Assembly: GCA_029215795.1 (NCBI GenBank)
Contig: JARDYH010000001.1
Coordinates: 12,609,501 to 12,673,500, forward strand
Direction of reading: 5' to 3'
Length of the DNA: 64,000 bases
Source: Anniella stebbinsi
Lineage: Eukaryota > Chordata > Lepidosauria > Squamata > Anniellidae
Positions within the stretch are counted from its first letter, which is position 1. Each line of letters begins with the position of its first letter. The position numbers and the translations under genes are program-made. The notes beneath the pieces are model-generated. The model was not told where the DNA came from, did no database searches, and saw nothing but the letters and a program-made list of their open reading frames with translations. Below, piece by piece: positions 1-10,337 of the stretch.

Positions 1-27
1 TATATCCTGCTTGATGTAGATCTGGCC
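1..27. repeat. Right-end fragment of a GGCC-type MITE
   Basis: The window opens inside the terminal repeat TATATCCTGCTTG...GTAGATCTGGCC. The same terminus closes full copies near 6.6 kb and 15.4 kb. The rest of the element lies outside the window. Confidence 0.7.
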
Positions 28-383
28 TAGGTTCCTGATAACCATTTGAAAAGCTGCCATTATATCAGTGCATGCCACTGAAAACTACCAGTATTTCCCC
101 CTTCTAAGAATGGCAACAACACCTCTGTGTTGCATCCTTCCATGTAGAAGGGTTTACAGAAGCAAGGACTCGTGTCAGAGCAATGCCAACTTTGCCATCT
201 TAAAACACAACCCTATCCAAGCAGGATCAGCCTTGCCATCAGCCAGAGTGAGGCAGCCACCTTAGGCAGCAGATACCGAGGAGCAGGAAGCAGATACAGC
301 TGTGTGTGCCTTCTCAGAGGCCCCTAAGCTAACCTTCTCCCCTCAGATCCAGTGGAGGATCTTCTCCCATCACCAGAGCTGTT
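28..383. other. Unannotated sequence
   Basis: No repeat or gene signal recognised; short open frames here have no recognisable protein content. Confidence 0.5.
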
Positions 384-759
384 TAGGGATGTGCCAATCA
401 GCAAAACCTCAGCTCACCAAAGTTCTCTGAATTCCACCTTCAACCTCGTTCCGATTCGAGTCCATATCAGAGTGTGATCTTTTCTTTTCAGATGGAAATC
501 TACCCATACATTCCCCCCATGTACACATCAATTGTGCGCATCTTTGAAATGTGTGCATCCTTCTTACATTGAACAAATGTATTTGAACACTTTTTTTTTT
601 CAAAAGCACGCATGCTGTCGAACTCATTTTTTTTTTGTCCATCAATCACATTGCAAATTCAGAAAGATATGGAGATATCGGCAAAGTCCATGTTCCATTT
701 GGAAGGGGCAAACTGGGTAAATCTTGATCAAACTGAAAGTAATTTCACATGCATCCCTA
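384..759. mobile_element. hAT-like MITE, TAGGGATG family
   Basis: Ends are TAGGGATGTGCC and CATGCATCCCTA, which are inverted repeats. The interior (AATCAGCAAAACC, a CCGATTCGAGTCCATATCAG stretch, CACATCAATTGTG, CACATTGCAAATTC) is shared with copies at about 9.7-10.1 kb and 15.9-16.4 kb. No matching 8-bp TSD is visible, so the hAT assignment rests on the termini and on the 15.9-kb copy. Too short to encode a transposase. Confidence 0.7.
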
Positions 760-952
760 AGTAAGATTCTACTGCCAGTAAGAATGGGGAAATCGGCGAG
801 GCTAGAGCTCAAGGGGATTTCCTAGTTCCACCCTGATGCTCAGTTTGCCTCATTCCCATTCCTGACTGGGAACTCCCCATCCCATTCAAATGGGAAAAAA
901 AATATTACCATGCAGTTTGGTTTGGTTTCACATTTGGATGCACGTTTTTATA

Positions 953-1105
953 AAGTATTTATTTATTTATTTATTGCATTTCTATACCGCCCAATAACCG
1001 AAGCTCTCTGGGCGGTTTACAAAAATTAAAACCATAAAAACCATTCAAATATAAAACAACCGCAGTATAAAAAACATAATATAAAATAGGGTTGGAGCAC
1101 ATTGG
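953..1105 (-). mobile_element. LINE (L2-like) 3' end
   Basis: A TTTA repeat is followed by ATACCGCCCAATAACCGAAG and GGGCGGTTTAC, the hairpin-like 3' end typical of L2-like LINEs, read on the minus strand. Only the extreme 3' end is present, as expected from 5' truncation. Confidence 0.7.
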
Positions 1106-2071
1106 AGCCCCACCCCAAATTTCAGAATGGAGCCGAGCTGCTCTGCACAGCCCTACTAACTACCAGTCTGGTCAGCTTTTCTCCATGGAAAGCAAGGAGG
1201 CGCCATGTCGTCCTTTGCCTCAGGCAGTAAAATGACTTGAGACGACATGCAGAAATACCTGCCACTGGGTTCACTGGCACTTAACTCATTCTTAAGAGGG
1301 TAAGCATAGGATTGTAGCATCAATTCCCCTTATTCTTCAATCTCATGGAATATATGTTTGATAGGCTGGTTATAGCACTGTACACCTCCGATAAGGTTCT
1401 TTTAACATTACTGAACAGTTGCGAGTGGACTGCAGCCGATGTCTCCTTTGATTTATCTCTCTTCTTTGCTGTTCATTGAAGGTGAAGTAGCAGGAAGGGA
1501 GAAGCATTATAACATGTGACAAGTTTTTTTTTCCCCACCCTCCAGGGTGTTCATCTGCCATAAAGCATATTTCACATTTTTTTTCTCCCCTTACGTAATG
1601 AGAGGTGTTAAGTTTCTATCCTTCACTGAGATGTTGCAACCCCAAGCTATTTACATAAACGTCAGGCAGCCAGAAGCTGAAGAAGATCCATCGGGGTCTA
1701 TCAGGTAGAGCCGCGGTGGGTCTGTTACCAAGGAGAATAACCCGCCCACACCCAAGCGCACTCAAGTAGAGAGCCCTGCAAGTTTCCTGCTTGCTACATC
1801 TCAGCACTTTCTCACTCTCATATTATCCAAATATCATTTAGTTTTCTCCTCCTCCCAACAACTGTGCAGGTGAGAAAACAACTTTAGTTAAGGAAATGCC
1901 ACCATACACGTGTTTGAACGCTTGGGATTTTTTCAGGAAACGTGCTAAATGAAGCTAATTTTTTATTTAAAAAAAGAAAAAAGAAAAAAAGGCCTCACTC
2001 CTGTGTTATTAACAGCTGCCCAACCAGTGCTGTAGTACTGTTTTAAAAAAAAACATTTTAGGCCTTCATGT
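1106..2071. other. Unannotated sequence with A/T homopolymers
   Basis: No coding or repeat family recognised. Contains runs of T and A (for example near 1,970-1,990 and 2,045). Confidence 0.45.
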
Positions 2072-2160
2072 ACCTCCAGTATCAGAGGCAGGAAGCCTAC
2101 ATACGCCAGTTGCTGGGAAACAAGGGTGGGAGGGTGCTATTGCACCATTTCCTGCTTGGC
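2072..2160 (+). mobile_element. CR1 3' fragment, plus orientation
   Basis: CTCCAGTATCAGAGGCAGGA...GGTGGGAGGGTGCTATTGCA matches the penultimate part of the CR1 subfamily seen complete at 19.2-19.7 kb and 44.1-44.3 kb. Its terminal GGACTAGATGGACC block is missing; it runs straight into an oppositely oriented copy. Confidence 0.7.
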
Positions 2161-2640
2161 CACTGTCAACCAGGAGTTCCACATAGCGGTCAACCAGCTG
2201 TCAATCAGGAATCCACGAACAGGGCATGAGTGCATCAGCACCCTCCCACCCATGTTCTTCAACAGCTGGTGTGCATAGGCTTACTGCCTTTGATACTGGA
2301 GATAACATACCGGCATCCGGACTAGTAGCCATTGATAGCCTTCTTCTCCAGAAATTTATCTATCCCCTTTTAAAGCCATCCAAACTGGTGGTGATCACTA
2401 AGTTTTGTGCTTGCAAATTCCATAGTGTAACAGTGTGCTGTATGAAGAAGTTCTTCCATTTATCTGTCCTGAATCTCCCACCTATCAACTTCATGGGATG
2501 CCCTGGTTTCTTCTAGTATTTTGAGGGAGAAAAATGTCTCCCTACCCACATTCTCCACACTATGCATAGTTTTGTACATCTCTGTCATGTCTCCCCCTAG
2601 ACTCTTTTTTTCCAAGCTAAACAATCCCAATTATTGTAAC
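2161..2640 (-). mobile_element. CR1 3' region, minus orientation
   Basis: Minus-strand CR1 of the same subfamily: GCATGAGTGCATCAGCACCC, GTAGCCATTGATAGCC, AAGAAGTTCTTCC and the GAGGGAGAAAAATGTCTC block, ending in the TGTACATCTCTGTCATGTCT part of the ORF2 C-terminal region. The frame is broken. Its 3' tail is lost at the junction with the preceding plus-strand piece. Confidence 0.75.
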
Positions 2641-2745
2641 CTTCCACAGGGTTGTTGTGAGGAGAAAAATGGGAGGGAGATCTTTGTATATTGCCTGAGC
2701 TTTTCAGAAGAAGGGGTGAGTTATACATGTAATAAATATATGCAT
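2641..2745 (+). mobile_element. MIR-like SINE tail
   Basis: CACAGGGTTGTTGTGAGGAG followed by a TAAATATATG end resembles the 3' half of the MIR-like SINE at 24.2-24.3 kb. Only the tail is visible. Confidence 0.5.
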
Positions 2746-2774
2746 GTATTACAGTCTCTCTATGTATGTCTATT

Positions 2775-2809
2775 TGTGTGTGTGTGTGTGTGTGTGTGTG
2801 AGTGTGTGT
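2775..2809. repeat. (TG)n microsatellite
   Basis: Thirteen uninterrupted TG units, one interruption, then a few more. Confidence 0.95.
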
Positions 2810-3182
2810 TTCCTTTCCATTATGCTCTGCTTTTTTAAAACCAAAAGACAATCAACTCAGCTATTTGTATAGTTTATAAAATGATATATACTATTTATAA
2901 ATGTGCCCAAATATAGGCAGAAACTGTTCAAATGTCAACAGTTCCTGATGGCAGGCTCACAGTCTTAAAACAAACAAACAAATGAGACAAAGAGGGGGGG
3001 AGAAGATAATTTTGCACTAAACAGAAAACTAAAAGAAGGGAAAGTTAAATATATGGTAATTAACACAGGAGTAAGCAAAGAATCAAAGACATCAAAATAG
3101 AACAATAAAGAGGAAATACAGCAGAAGGAATATGATTATTTAATTTTTCCTTAAAGTGGGGCAGAGAGAGAATGCCATATAC
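2810..3182. other. Unannotated AT-rich sequence
   Basis: A-rich with an AAAC run near 2,970 and a G run near 3,000. No gene or family recognised. Confidence 0.45.
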
Positions 3183-3605
3183 TTTATTTATTTATTACAT
3201 TTTTATACTGCCCAATAGCTGAAGCTCTCCGGGCAGTGCCCAAAAAACATACAAATACAAGAAGTATACAATAAATTAAACATTAAAAGGTAAAATTACC
3301 ATATAAAATCAGATAAATTACAGTCCAGGGAAAGCTTGTGTGAAGAGGTATGTTTTTAGGAGGCGTTTAAAAGCTATTACATTTCCCGCCTCCCGAACCC
3401 CAGGAGGGAGGGTTTTCCAGAGCGTGGGTGCTGCTACAGAGAAGTCATGGTGACATTCCATCCATTTCGGAATGGCCAGCAGGACCTCCTCTGAAGATCA
3501 TAACTGTTGTCTGGGTGTGTATAGGGGAGGAGATCTGCTAGGTATGCTGGTCCCGAGTTGTTTAGGGCTTTAGAGAATAACAACATCATCTTGTCTATGG
3601 ATCAA
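3183..3605 (-). mobile_element. L2-like LINE 3' end
   Basis: A TTTA repeat and ATACTGCCCAATAGCTGAAG are followed upstream by the region encoding the degenerate end of the LINE protein. The minus strand near 3,570-3,590 reads TCTAAAGCCCTAAACAACTC, comparable to the FKAL-x-GLGP block of the L2 copy at 33-34 kb. Frame broken and 5'-truncated. Confidence 0.7.
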
Positions 3606-4365
3606 GGTCATGAGAAAGTAAACGCAGAGCTGAAGAATAGTGAAAGAGGTTGTGGAAATGATCACTATTTGCCCCAACTGCAATGTTTTAATGAACAGCT
3701 GATCAGTGCTTTAAGACGTGAGCACCTGTAGAAGACTGATCGTTGAATATTGGGAGATATCGTAAGTCTGCCTGCCTATTAAAAATGTTCCAGGGTTTGT
3801 TTTGGTCAGCTGATCAAGAAGCAGTGCTATAAAACTGCAGGAATAGCAGTTTTATAGAGACAAAAATCAATCAGAAGTTTAACCAAAGCTTCCTGATGTG
3901 CAAACACAGGATCACAGCATACCCAACATATCATGCAAAACTTAAGCTCTATTCACGTTTTACTCATCTATAGGGCCTTACAGTGTTGAAGTGGGAATGG
4001 GGCTGCACTATTAGCCCCAACTGCAATGTTCCATCACTGTTGTCGGATATGTGTATAGAGCATGGTTGTTTGCTGCTCACATGTAGCGACTCTGAGTGAC
4101 TGAGATACCTGATTGCTGCTGTATCCTGATCATTTGGAACCCTTACATGGGAGCACTGAGATTCCTATGCAAACAATCATGCTCAAAATGTGGATATTGG
4201 TCAATAGATTTCCTATGTCAGGGAGCAGGGCTACACATGATGGTCACCTGCCCAAGTTTGCTTGTGCCTTTGAATAAGCTCAAGATTTGGATTGAACTGA
4301 GGGTGTTGAACACTTGAAGCTACATTCTACTGAAGTGGACTATTAGTCTGCCTTGTCCAGTACTA
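3606..4365. other. Unannotated sequence
   Basis: No confident repeat or exon. Short open frames only. Confidence 0.45.
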
Positions 4366-4443
4366 GGGAATGGCCATAGCTCAGTGTTAGAGCACATGGT
4401 TTGTATGCAGCAAGTTTCAGCTTCAGTCCCTGGTATCTCTAAG
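4366..4443 (+). mobile_element. tRNA-derived SINE, 5' half
   Basis: GGCCATAGCTCAGTGTTAGA resembles a tRNA with a Pol III A box, followed by a B-box-like GTTTCAGCTTCAGTCCC. It is cut at TCTCTAAG by a hAT-like insertion and continues at 4,991. It is a SINE head, not a functional tRNA gene: the cloverleaf is degenerate and the sequence runs into a SINE body. Confidence 0.8.
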
Positions 4444-4982
4444 TAGGGATGAATGGACTCACATCCATCCATGCTACATGCCACTTCCTGGATCCCTGCC
4501 TGCCACCAGGCCCTGCTTGCCATGCACATTGAGCAACCGGATGGTCTTCAGATGCCAGGCAAGTGGACTTTTGCATCAAAATGATGGCTTTGCCTGTTTT
4601 GTAAAGGGCCCTTTTGTGCAAAATAACAGGCATAAATAGTCTAAATAGACCATTTACACCTGCACTTTTGCATAAATGGCCCCTTTACAGTTGCCATTTA
4701 TGCAAAAATACAGGTGTAAATGGTCTATTTAGACTATTCATGCCTGTTATTTCGAACAAATTGGCCTTTTAATGACTGCCATTTGCGTAAAAGGGCCCTT
4801 TATGGGGAAAAAAACCCAAGCTGCCATTTTGCAGCTCAGTGAAGGAGCAGCCCGCCATGCTTTCTTGACTTGGTACACACTGAATCAGGTAAGAACGGCA
4901 GTTCACGGACTCCAGTCCAGGGGGCGAGCCAGTGAGAAATCCCCAAGCTTCGAGCCCAAAACAGACACCAGTAGCATCCCTA
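4444..4982. mobile_element. hAT-like element inserted in a SINE
   Basis: Ends TAGGGATGAATGG and GTAGCATCCCTA are inverted. Flanking 8-mers are TCTCTAAG (4436-4443) and TCTCTAGG (4983-4990), 7 of 8 identical, which is a hAT-type TSD. The two SINE halves join in register when this 539-bp segment is removed. The interior carries a long foldback (4621-4752). No transposase frame. Confidence 0.85.
4621..4752. repeat. 60-bp-arm inverted repeat (foldback)
   Basis: Arms 4621-4680 and 4693-4752 are reverse complements with about three mismatches in 60, around a 12-nt spacer. Weaker complementarity continues outward (GGGCCCTTTTGTGC against a CGAACAAATTGGCC region). A transcript would form a long stem. 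Confidence 0.9.
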
Positions 4983-4990
4983 TCTCTAGG

Positions 4991-5097
4991 TAAGACTAGG
5001 AAAGACCCCTGCTTGAAATCTTAGAGGGAGTCAGTGTCAACAATACCGGGCTAGAGGGACCAACGTTCTCACTCAATATAAGGCAGCTAGATTGCTA
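4991..5097 (+). mobile_element. tRNA-derived SINE, 3' half
   Basis: TAAGACTAGGAAAGACCCCT...GGGCTAGAGGGACCAAC...CAATATAAGGCAGC is the body and 3' end of the SINE begun at 4,366. The 3' end matches SINE copies at 16.8 kb and, inverted, at 19.0 and 26.6 kb. Confidence 0.8.
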
Positions 5098-5283
5098 TGT
5101 GCCGACTTATTCTGGCAACCAGCGGTTCTTCAGGATCTCATGCAAAGGACAACACCAGCTCTGCCACTGGAGATGATGATGGTGGTGGCGGTGGCAATTG
5201 TGTTGAAGGTGGTAATGGTTGACCTTGAGGTTTCCTGCATGTAAAGCCTATGCCATTCCATTGGGCTATGGATAGTTCTTGGT

Positions 5284-5310
5284 TTTGTTGTTGTTGTTGT
5301 TGTTGTTGTT
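5284..5310. repeat. (TTG)n microsatellite
   Basis: Nine TTG/GTT units. Confidence 0.9.
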
Positions 5311-5513
5311 TTACTGCAGAGCCTTACTTACGTTGCACTGAGCAGAAAAACACCTGGAATGAACCCTGCTTGGAATGTTGAGACCTAAGCAGCAGCTTCT
5401 TATCATAATGGCCGATTCCACTATAATTTTATTTCTCAAAAGGATTGATTTCAGCGAGATTTCGGTATAGCAGGGTAGACACCGAGAACAATTTTCAGAA
5501 GGCACAATTCGAT

Positions 5514-5552
<39 letters not shown>
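5514..5552. repeat. (TTTC)n microsatellite
   Basis: About nine TTTC units followed by pyrimidine-rich sequence. Confidence 0.95.
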
Positions 5553-6479
5553 GTCCGTCTTTGTCTTTCCCTCCCTCCTTCTGAAATCCATCTTGCCTCC
5601 TCACGCTAATCAGATGGTCCATGCTCTTGGATCAATGGCTGGCAATTTGCAGGCTGTACCGCAGATAAGGTTGTCACATTTTGGCTGTCTCATCACTGCC
5701 AGTCAGCATTAATAGCTGATAGGTCCATTTCAGGCAGACAAAGTAGATAGAGGAGAGGAGGAGAAAAACTGGTGAATGGAATGGTTGGGGCCGGGGGAAG
5801 GCCGGGGTGGGGGGAAGATAGCAAATCCCACAGCTTTGCAATTTATGTGTGCATCTCCCGAACAGTATCAATTGGAATGTACTTAGATATTTTGAGAGAG
5901 TATGTATCCTTCCATATATGGGGAAGCTATGAGATAATGTCATCCTTTCAACAGCCCGGCTTTTCTTCAACAAAAGGATAGGAGCTGGCATGAGAACGGA
6001 GCTGTTGTGAATTGGTACAGTCAGCAGTAAAGAGAAGAGGTGAAGCCAATCTAAATCCAAGATGTCAATTTGCACCAAACGCAGACATGAAAACGAGAAG
6101 GCCCGGCTTCGCAATCCCTTTTGCGGGAACAGAAACCTTAATTATTGGTATTGACTGCAGAAGGTCGGATTCCTGTGTTCTGTAATGAATTACTAATTGA
6201 TGTACCTCAGAAAGGGATTTTCATTTATGGAGAGACAAAGATGTTTTGATGGGAAAAGGAAATTGTAGAACAAGCCATTAGTTTAGCCAAGGCTACTGTC
6301 CCCGACCATGTAAAATATTTGTACTCTCTTTCTCTCTTATAATCTTAAACCTTTGGCATCCTTCCCAAAGGAGGTCAGAGGGCATTATCCACCATGGGCA
6401 GGGGAGCCTTGGAGGTTTGGCATCCCCACATTTGTACCTGCTTGCTTGTACATTCAAACTGCTTTCTCTCTCTCTCTCT
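5553..6479. other. Unique sequence, no exon found
   Basis: The minus-strand 146-codon frame at 5674-6114 has low-complexity, leucine/serine/proline-rich content and no known domain; I regard it as chance. Contains the candidate conserved tract at 6120-6280. Confidence 0.4.
6120..6280. promoter_or_regulatory. Possible conserved non-coding element
   Basis: Low-repeat AT-rich tract with TTAATTATTGG and GAATTACTAATTGATG, which are homeodomain-type TAAT cores in both orientations. Seen: motif density. Inference only: an enhancer-like element. Confidence 0.25.
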
Positions 6480-6610
6480 GGCAGGATCTACACTCCTGCC
6501 TTAAAATGGTTTATAACAGTAGTGACAACTGTTGGGGCTCACAACACACTCCATATACAGTTTTCAAAACGTTTTCAAAGTGTCATATCCTGCTTGGTGT
6601 AGATCTGGCC
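6480..6610. mobile_element. GGCC-type MITE (Harbinger-like)
   Basis: Starts GGCAGGATCTACACTCC and ends CTGCTTGGTGTAGATCTGGCC-like sequence, inverted copies of each other. The 3-bp flanks are TCT on both sides, although they lie in CT-rich DNA. The interior AACTGTTGGGGC and CATATACAG match copies at 15.2 and 24.0 kb. Confidence 0.75.
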
Positions 6611-6634
6611 TCTCTCTGTCTGCCTCTGCCTCTG

Positions 6635-6661
6635 CCTCTCTCTCTCTCTCTCTCTCTCTCT
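6635..6661. repeat. (CT)n microsatellite
   Basis: Uninterrupted CT dinucleotides after a CTCTGC-type run. Confidence 0.9.
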
Positions 6662-7100
6662 GGTGTGTGCATGTCCTTCCATCTATTATAAGCCATGTAT
6701 GGCTGAAAATGCCCTGGGGAAAATATGTCATTGCCCTGGGGCAATCCCCATGTTTCCACAGTTGTGCTCCGTGTTAATGTAAGACCGCCAGTGATTACTA
6801 CAGAGAGAGGGAGTGTACCTTGGAAATATTAGGACAGGAATAATGAGGGAGAAAGAGAAGAACCCCTTTTAGCTGTTGGCATTCTGGGAGCAGGAAAGTA
6901 GGATCGCAGGCAGTGCGGTAAAAAACTGACGTGGATTGTGTATTTAATTCCTCCAATTTGTTCACCTTAATGAAACAGTGTAAAGTTTTGAGTGAGCTGT
7001 AATTAACAAGGGAACCTGTCTAAAAATACCAGCTGGTGGCATAGTGTTTGTTGCTGAGATCAATGGCAGTTTCTGAGCAGGGATCAACTGGAATCATTAA

Positions 7101-7139
7101 TGTGTGTGTGTATGTGTGTGTGTGTGCGTGTGTGTGTGC
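7101..7139. repeat. (TG)n microsatellite
   Basis: TG dinucleotides with two interruptions. Confidence 0.9.
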
Positions 7140-7678
7140 AATGAAATTGTCTCGCGCCAATCAGTTGCCATGCCACTCATGAACATTTTATGTGTTGACA
7201 GGTAGGACAGCATGAATAATACAAGGGATCTCAGACTTAATTTGTTAAGTCGGTCAGTTTCAGTAGCTAATTGCAACGTGAGCACTGCATTCCTGCCCAT
7301 CGAATGGCCCTTAAAAAAATATCCTAGCAAATCCTCCATTTTTTACTTGAAAAGTTAGGTGTCCTGCTGTATTTTTATTTTTAAAAAAACTGGATTTATT
7401 CCTTTCAGTCTTTGTCAAAAGAGTGTTGAAATTAATATGACTTAAGGTCATATTTCCGTTGTTCGGAAGATCTTTCCAGAGCAATCCTATGGGGATAGGG
7501 AGAGTAGAATCCCATGAAATCCAAAAACTTGCAGGGTTTTTTACCGCCCTTTGGCATTCTTTTTAACTTGTTATTTTAGTTCCAATGGGAGGAGAAATTG
7601 GTAGGCAAGTACCAGGACTAGTGTATCCCCACCTCCCCATTCTAGGGAATCATCCAGTGAAGTGGGGATGATAAGTAT

Positions 7679-7679
<1 letters not shown>

Positions 7680-7720
<41 letters not shown>
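7680..7720. repeat. (GAT)n microsatellite
   Basis: Thirteen uninterrupted GAT units. Confidence 0.95.
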
Positions 7721-7722
<2 letters not shown>

Positions 7723-8614
7723 AATGTGTGTACCCCATCTTTCTGCCAAACACAATGGTGCCCAAGATAGCTAATGTTGCACGTGACTGGGCCAAAAGCT
7801 GCTCCCCAAACAGGCCCCTTTTGCCCTTTCTAGTGTTGTTGCAGTGATGACAGAGAATAATCTTTCTGTCACTGCTATGCCTGCAAAGAGGACTATCCAG
7901 TACATTAACGCCTATAGCCTATGGTCCCTGTGGTCCTCTCTCATAGGATTTCAGTCTAAATCTATTCATGTTGCAGCCCTAATTATAGGCTATGTGTTTT
8001 GAAGCCATTAATTTCTTCTGGTGGCGATTTTTCCCCCTTCACATTTTTTTTTATTGCCATATGTTCTCATCTCTTGGTCTCCTTGTACATTTATGAAAAT
8101 AATCCCATTATGATTAAAGACCATGTTGGCTCTATAATTCCTTTCCTTTTCTATCCAACAATAAAGTAGGATTACTAGACACTCGTCTTTAAAGAGAGCT
8201 TTCTCCAGTTAGTTTATGACAGAGGCACGGAACTTGCAGCCCAGAGACTGCATGCTGCCCCCTCCAAGGCTCTCTGATCTTTCCACTTCCACCAAGTAAA
8301 CCCCCCTGTCAATTACACAACCTCCTGTACTCTCCACTCCCTCCCCAAGAGAACCTCATAAAGGTTGCTTTGTTTCCAACACTGCTAGCAGCAAAAAAAT
8401 TGCAATCTGTATTAAAGTTACTGGGAGGTGAATGTGTTTGTACAAGTGTGCATTTAAGGGGGGGGGGGTTCCTGGAACATGTATTTGTGTGTGTGAGCAT
8501 GTGTGCATGCGTGCGTGCAGCCCCTGACCAGACCCCTTGGGGCCAGAAAGGGTTTTCATGCCTGGAATAAGATTTTCGTGTTCAATGCTGTTAGATGCAA
8601 CAGGAGTGAGTGAG

Positions 8615-9033
8615 TTGAACAAAGCCCTATGAGGAGACACTGAAAGAACTGGGCATATTTAGCCTGGAGAAGAGAAGACGGAGGGGAGACATCACTCTTC
8701 AAATACTTGAAAGGTTGTCACACAGAGGAGGACCAGGATCTCTTCTCGATCATCTCAGAGTGCAGGACACGGAACGATGGGCTCAAGTTACAGGAAGCCA
8801 GATTCTGGCTGGACATCAGCAGAAACTTCCTGACTGTTAGAGCAGTAAGACAATGGAACCAATTACCTATGGAGGTCATGGGCTCTCCCACACTAGAGGC
8901 CTTCAAGAGACAGCTGGACAAATATCTTTCAGGTATGCCTTGAGGTGGATTCCTGCATTGAACAGGGCGTTGGACTCGATGGCCTTATAGGCCCCTCCCA
9001 ACTCTACTATTCTATGATCCTATGATTCTATGA
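8615..9033 (+). mobile_element. CR1 LINE 3' end (ATTCTATGA type)
   Basis: Ends with TTCTATGATCCTATGATTCT, the short tandem terminus that defines CR1. A 78-codon frame (8707-8943) holds the end of the CR1 ORF2 protein, including RFWLDISRNFLTVRAV and [19 protein letters not shown]. The sequence is 5'-truncated, the normal state of CR1 copies. It is comparatively intact across this segment. Confidence 0.92.
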
Positions 9034-9361
9034 AATGTGAGTCACTCCTAGACATTGTGCGTGTACGCGCATGTGTAAATGTCTGAAATTGTAGACATTG
9101 TACAAATAGATCAGGGAAAGCAGTCTATCACATTCATTGCTGTGTATCTTGAGTTGTCAGAGATTCAAGTGTTATGTCTGGGATTGCCAAGGTGGAATTG
9201 CTGTACATGAATGTAGGTGCTCATCAGGGTTTGGGCGTTCAATGTAACAGATTGCTGTAAAATTGGCCTTGGACAGGAGAAGGGTAATGCAGCCCATAAG
9301 GACTGCTGGGAGGTATCACCTCTGTTAGGGAAATTGCAGGTAAATGACAAACAGGAATGAC
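9034..9361. other. Unannotated sequence
   Basis: No family or exon recognised. Confidence 0.45.
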
Positions 9362-9369
9362 TAGAACAG

Positions 9370-10122
9370 GTAGGGATGTATGAGAGTTTTGTCTGTGCTC
9401 AGAAAATAGACAAGTGTGTCCTGTTCACAACCTCAAACATGAGAGCAACAGTAGAACATGTTTGCAAATTCTTAAACATGCACTTGTATTTGAAAATTGA
9501 GAAAAAGCAGTTAGGAATTGCAACTTTTTTAAATGCACTTTCACACTTTAGTGTATGGTGGGAAATCGTGCAACTTTTTTTTTTTTAAAAAAATACTGAA
9601 TGCTCCCATTTTTGTGCAAATCAAAGAGAAATCACAAGTGTTCATGGAAATCAAATTAGGGATGGCCATCATGTTGATGCTCAGAGAATCTGGGTGAACA
9701 CAAACAGCACTTGTTTGTTAGGGACGTGTGAATCAGCAAAACCTGAGCTCACAAAAAAATCTCAAAATTCTATCTTGAAGTCTGTTGCGACTTGAGTCCA
9801 TATCAGATTGTGACGTCATTTTTGTTTTCACATGAAAATCCATCTGTATTTCCATGTGTATTTTCCCAAATGTATGTATGTATCAGTTGTGTACATCTTT
9901 GAAATGTACACATTTTCTCCCATTGATTTAAGCACATTTGTGCACATTCTTCAAAAGTACATTTTTTTTATGCACAATTTTCCAATGTGCGCCTGCTGCC
10001 AAACACATTTTTGTTGGTCCATGAATCACATTGCAAGTGCAGATTGTGTCCGAGTCCAACTTCGGTCCAGAAGGTGTGAACTGAAACATATTTCTCATAT
10101 ATCCTTATTGTGTACCCATCTC
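9370..10122. mobile_element. Compound hAT-like segment flanked by one TSD
   Basis: The left boundary is GTAGGGATGTATGAGAG and the right is GTACCCATCTC. The 8-mer TAGAACAG lies immediately outside both (9362-9369 and 10123-10130). The left part belongs to the TAGGGATGKATGA family (also near 23.5 kb and 36.8 kb); the right part, from TAGGGACGTGTG at 9719, to the family at 384 and 15,876. The TSD may be shifted by 1-2 bases because TA is shared between the duplication and the terminus. Confidence 0.55.
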
Positions 10123-10124
10123 TA
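9719..10124. mobile_element. hAT-like MITE, TAGGGATG family
   Basis: TAGGGACGTGTGAATCAGC...CATATATCC...CCATCTCTA. Homologous to 384-759 and 15876-16393 through AATCAGCAAAACC, CGACTTGAGTCCATATCAG and AATCACATTGCAA. It has no TSD of its own, consistent with being the right half of the compound segment. Confidence 0.65.
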
Positions 10125-10337
10125 GAACAGAGATACAGAACCTGAGGCCAGGGAGGCAAATGTAGCCCTCTTCTGGTCCAATCCAGCTTTTTGCAGTTCT
10201 CCATGCCCACTTCCCTTAGCCAGAACTCCATAATTGGGTGGTTTCTTGGCTTTTATGTGTCCCTCCCCCATTCTAAATGGTTGAAATGTTTCTCCTAAGT
10301 CTTAGGGTATTGGCTGTAAGAGCTTTAAGCTAAAATA

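Larger units (their letters stand above)
6662..8614. other. Unannotated sequence with microsatellites
   Basis: No gene recognised. Includes (TG)n, (GAT)n and a G run at about 8,459-8,468. The open frame reading through the GAT tract gives polyhistidine on the minus strand and is a repeat artefact. Confidence 0.45.

Noticed and set aside
384..759. 8-bp TSD for the first TAGGGATG element
   Set aside because: Flanks GAGCTGTT and AGTAAGAT do not match; termini alone were used for the call.
4366..4443. Functional tRNA gene
   Set aside because: A/B-box-like sequences are present but the cloverleaf is degenerate and a SINE body follows.
5674..6114. 146-codon minus-strand open frame
   Set aside because: No domain, composition typical of translated AT-rich non-coding DNA, no splice or promoter context.
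7571..7795. Polyhistidine-containing frame
   Set aside because: Created by translating the (GAT)n microsatellite on the minus strand.
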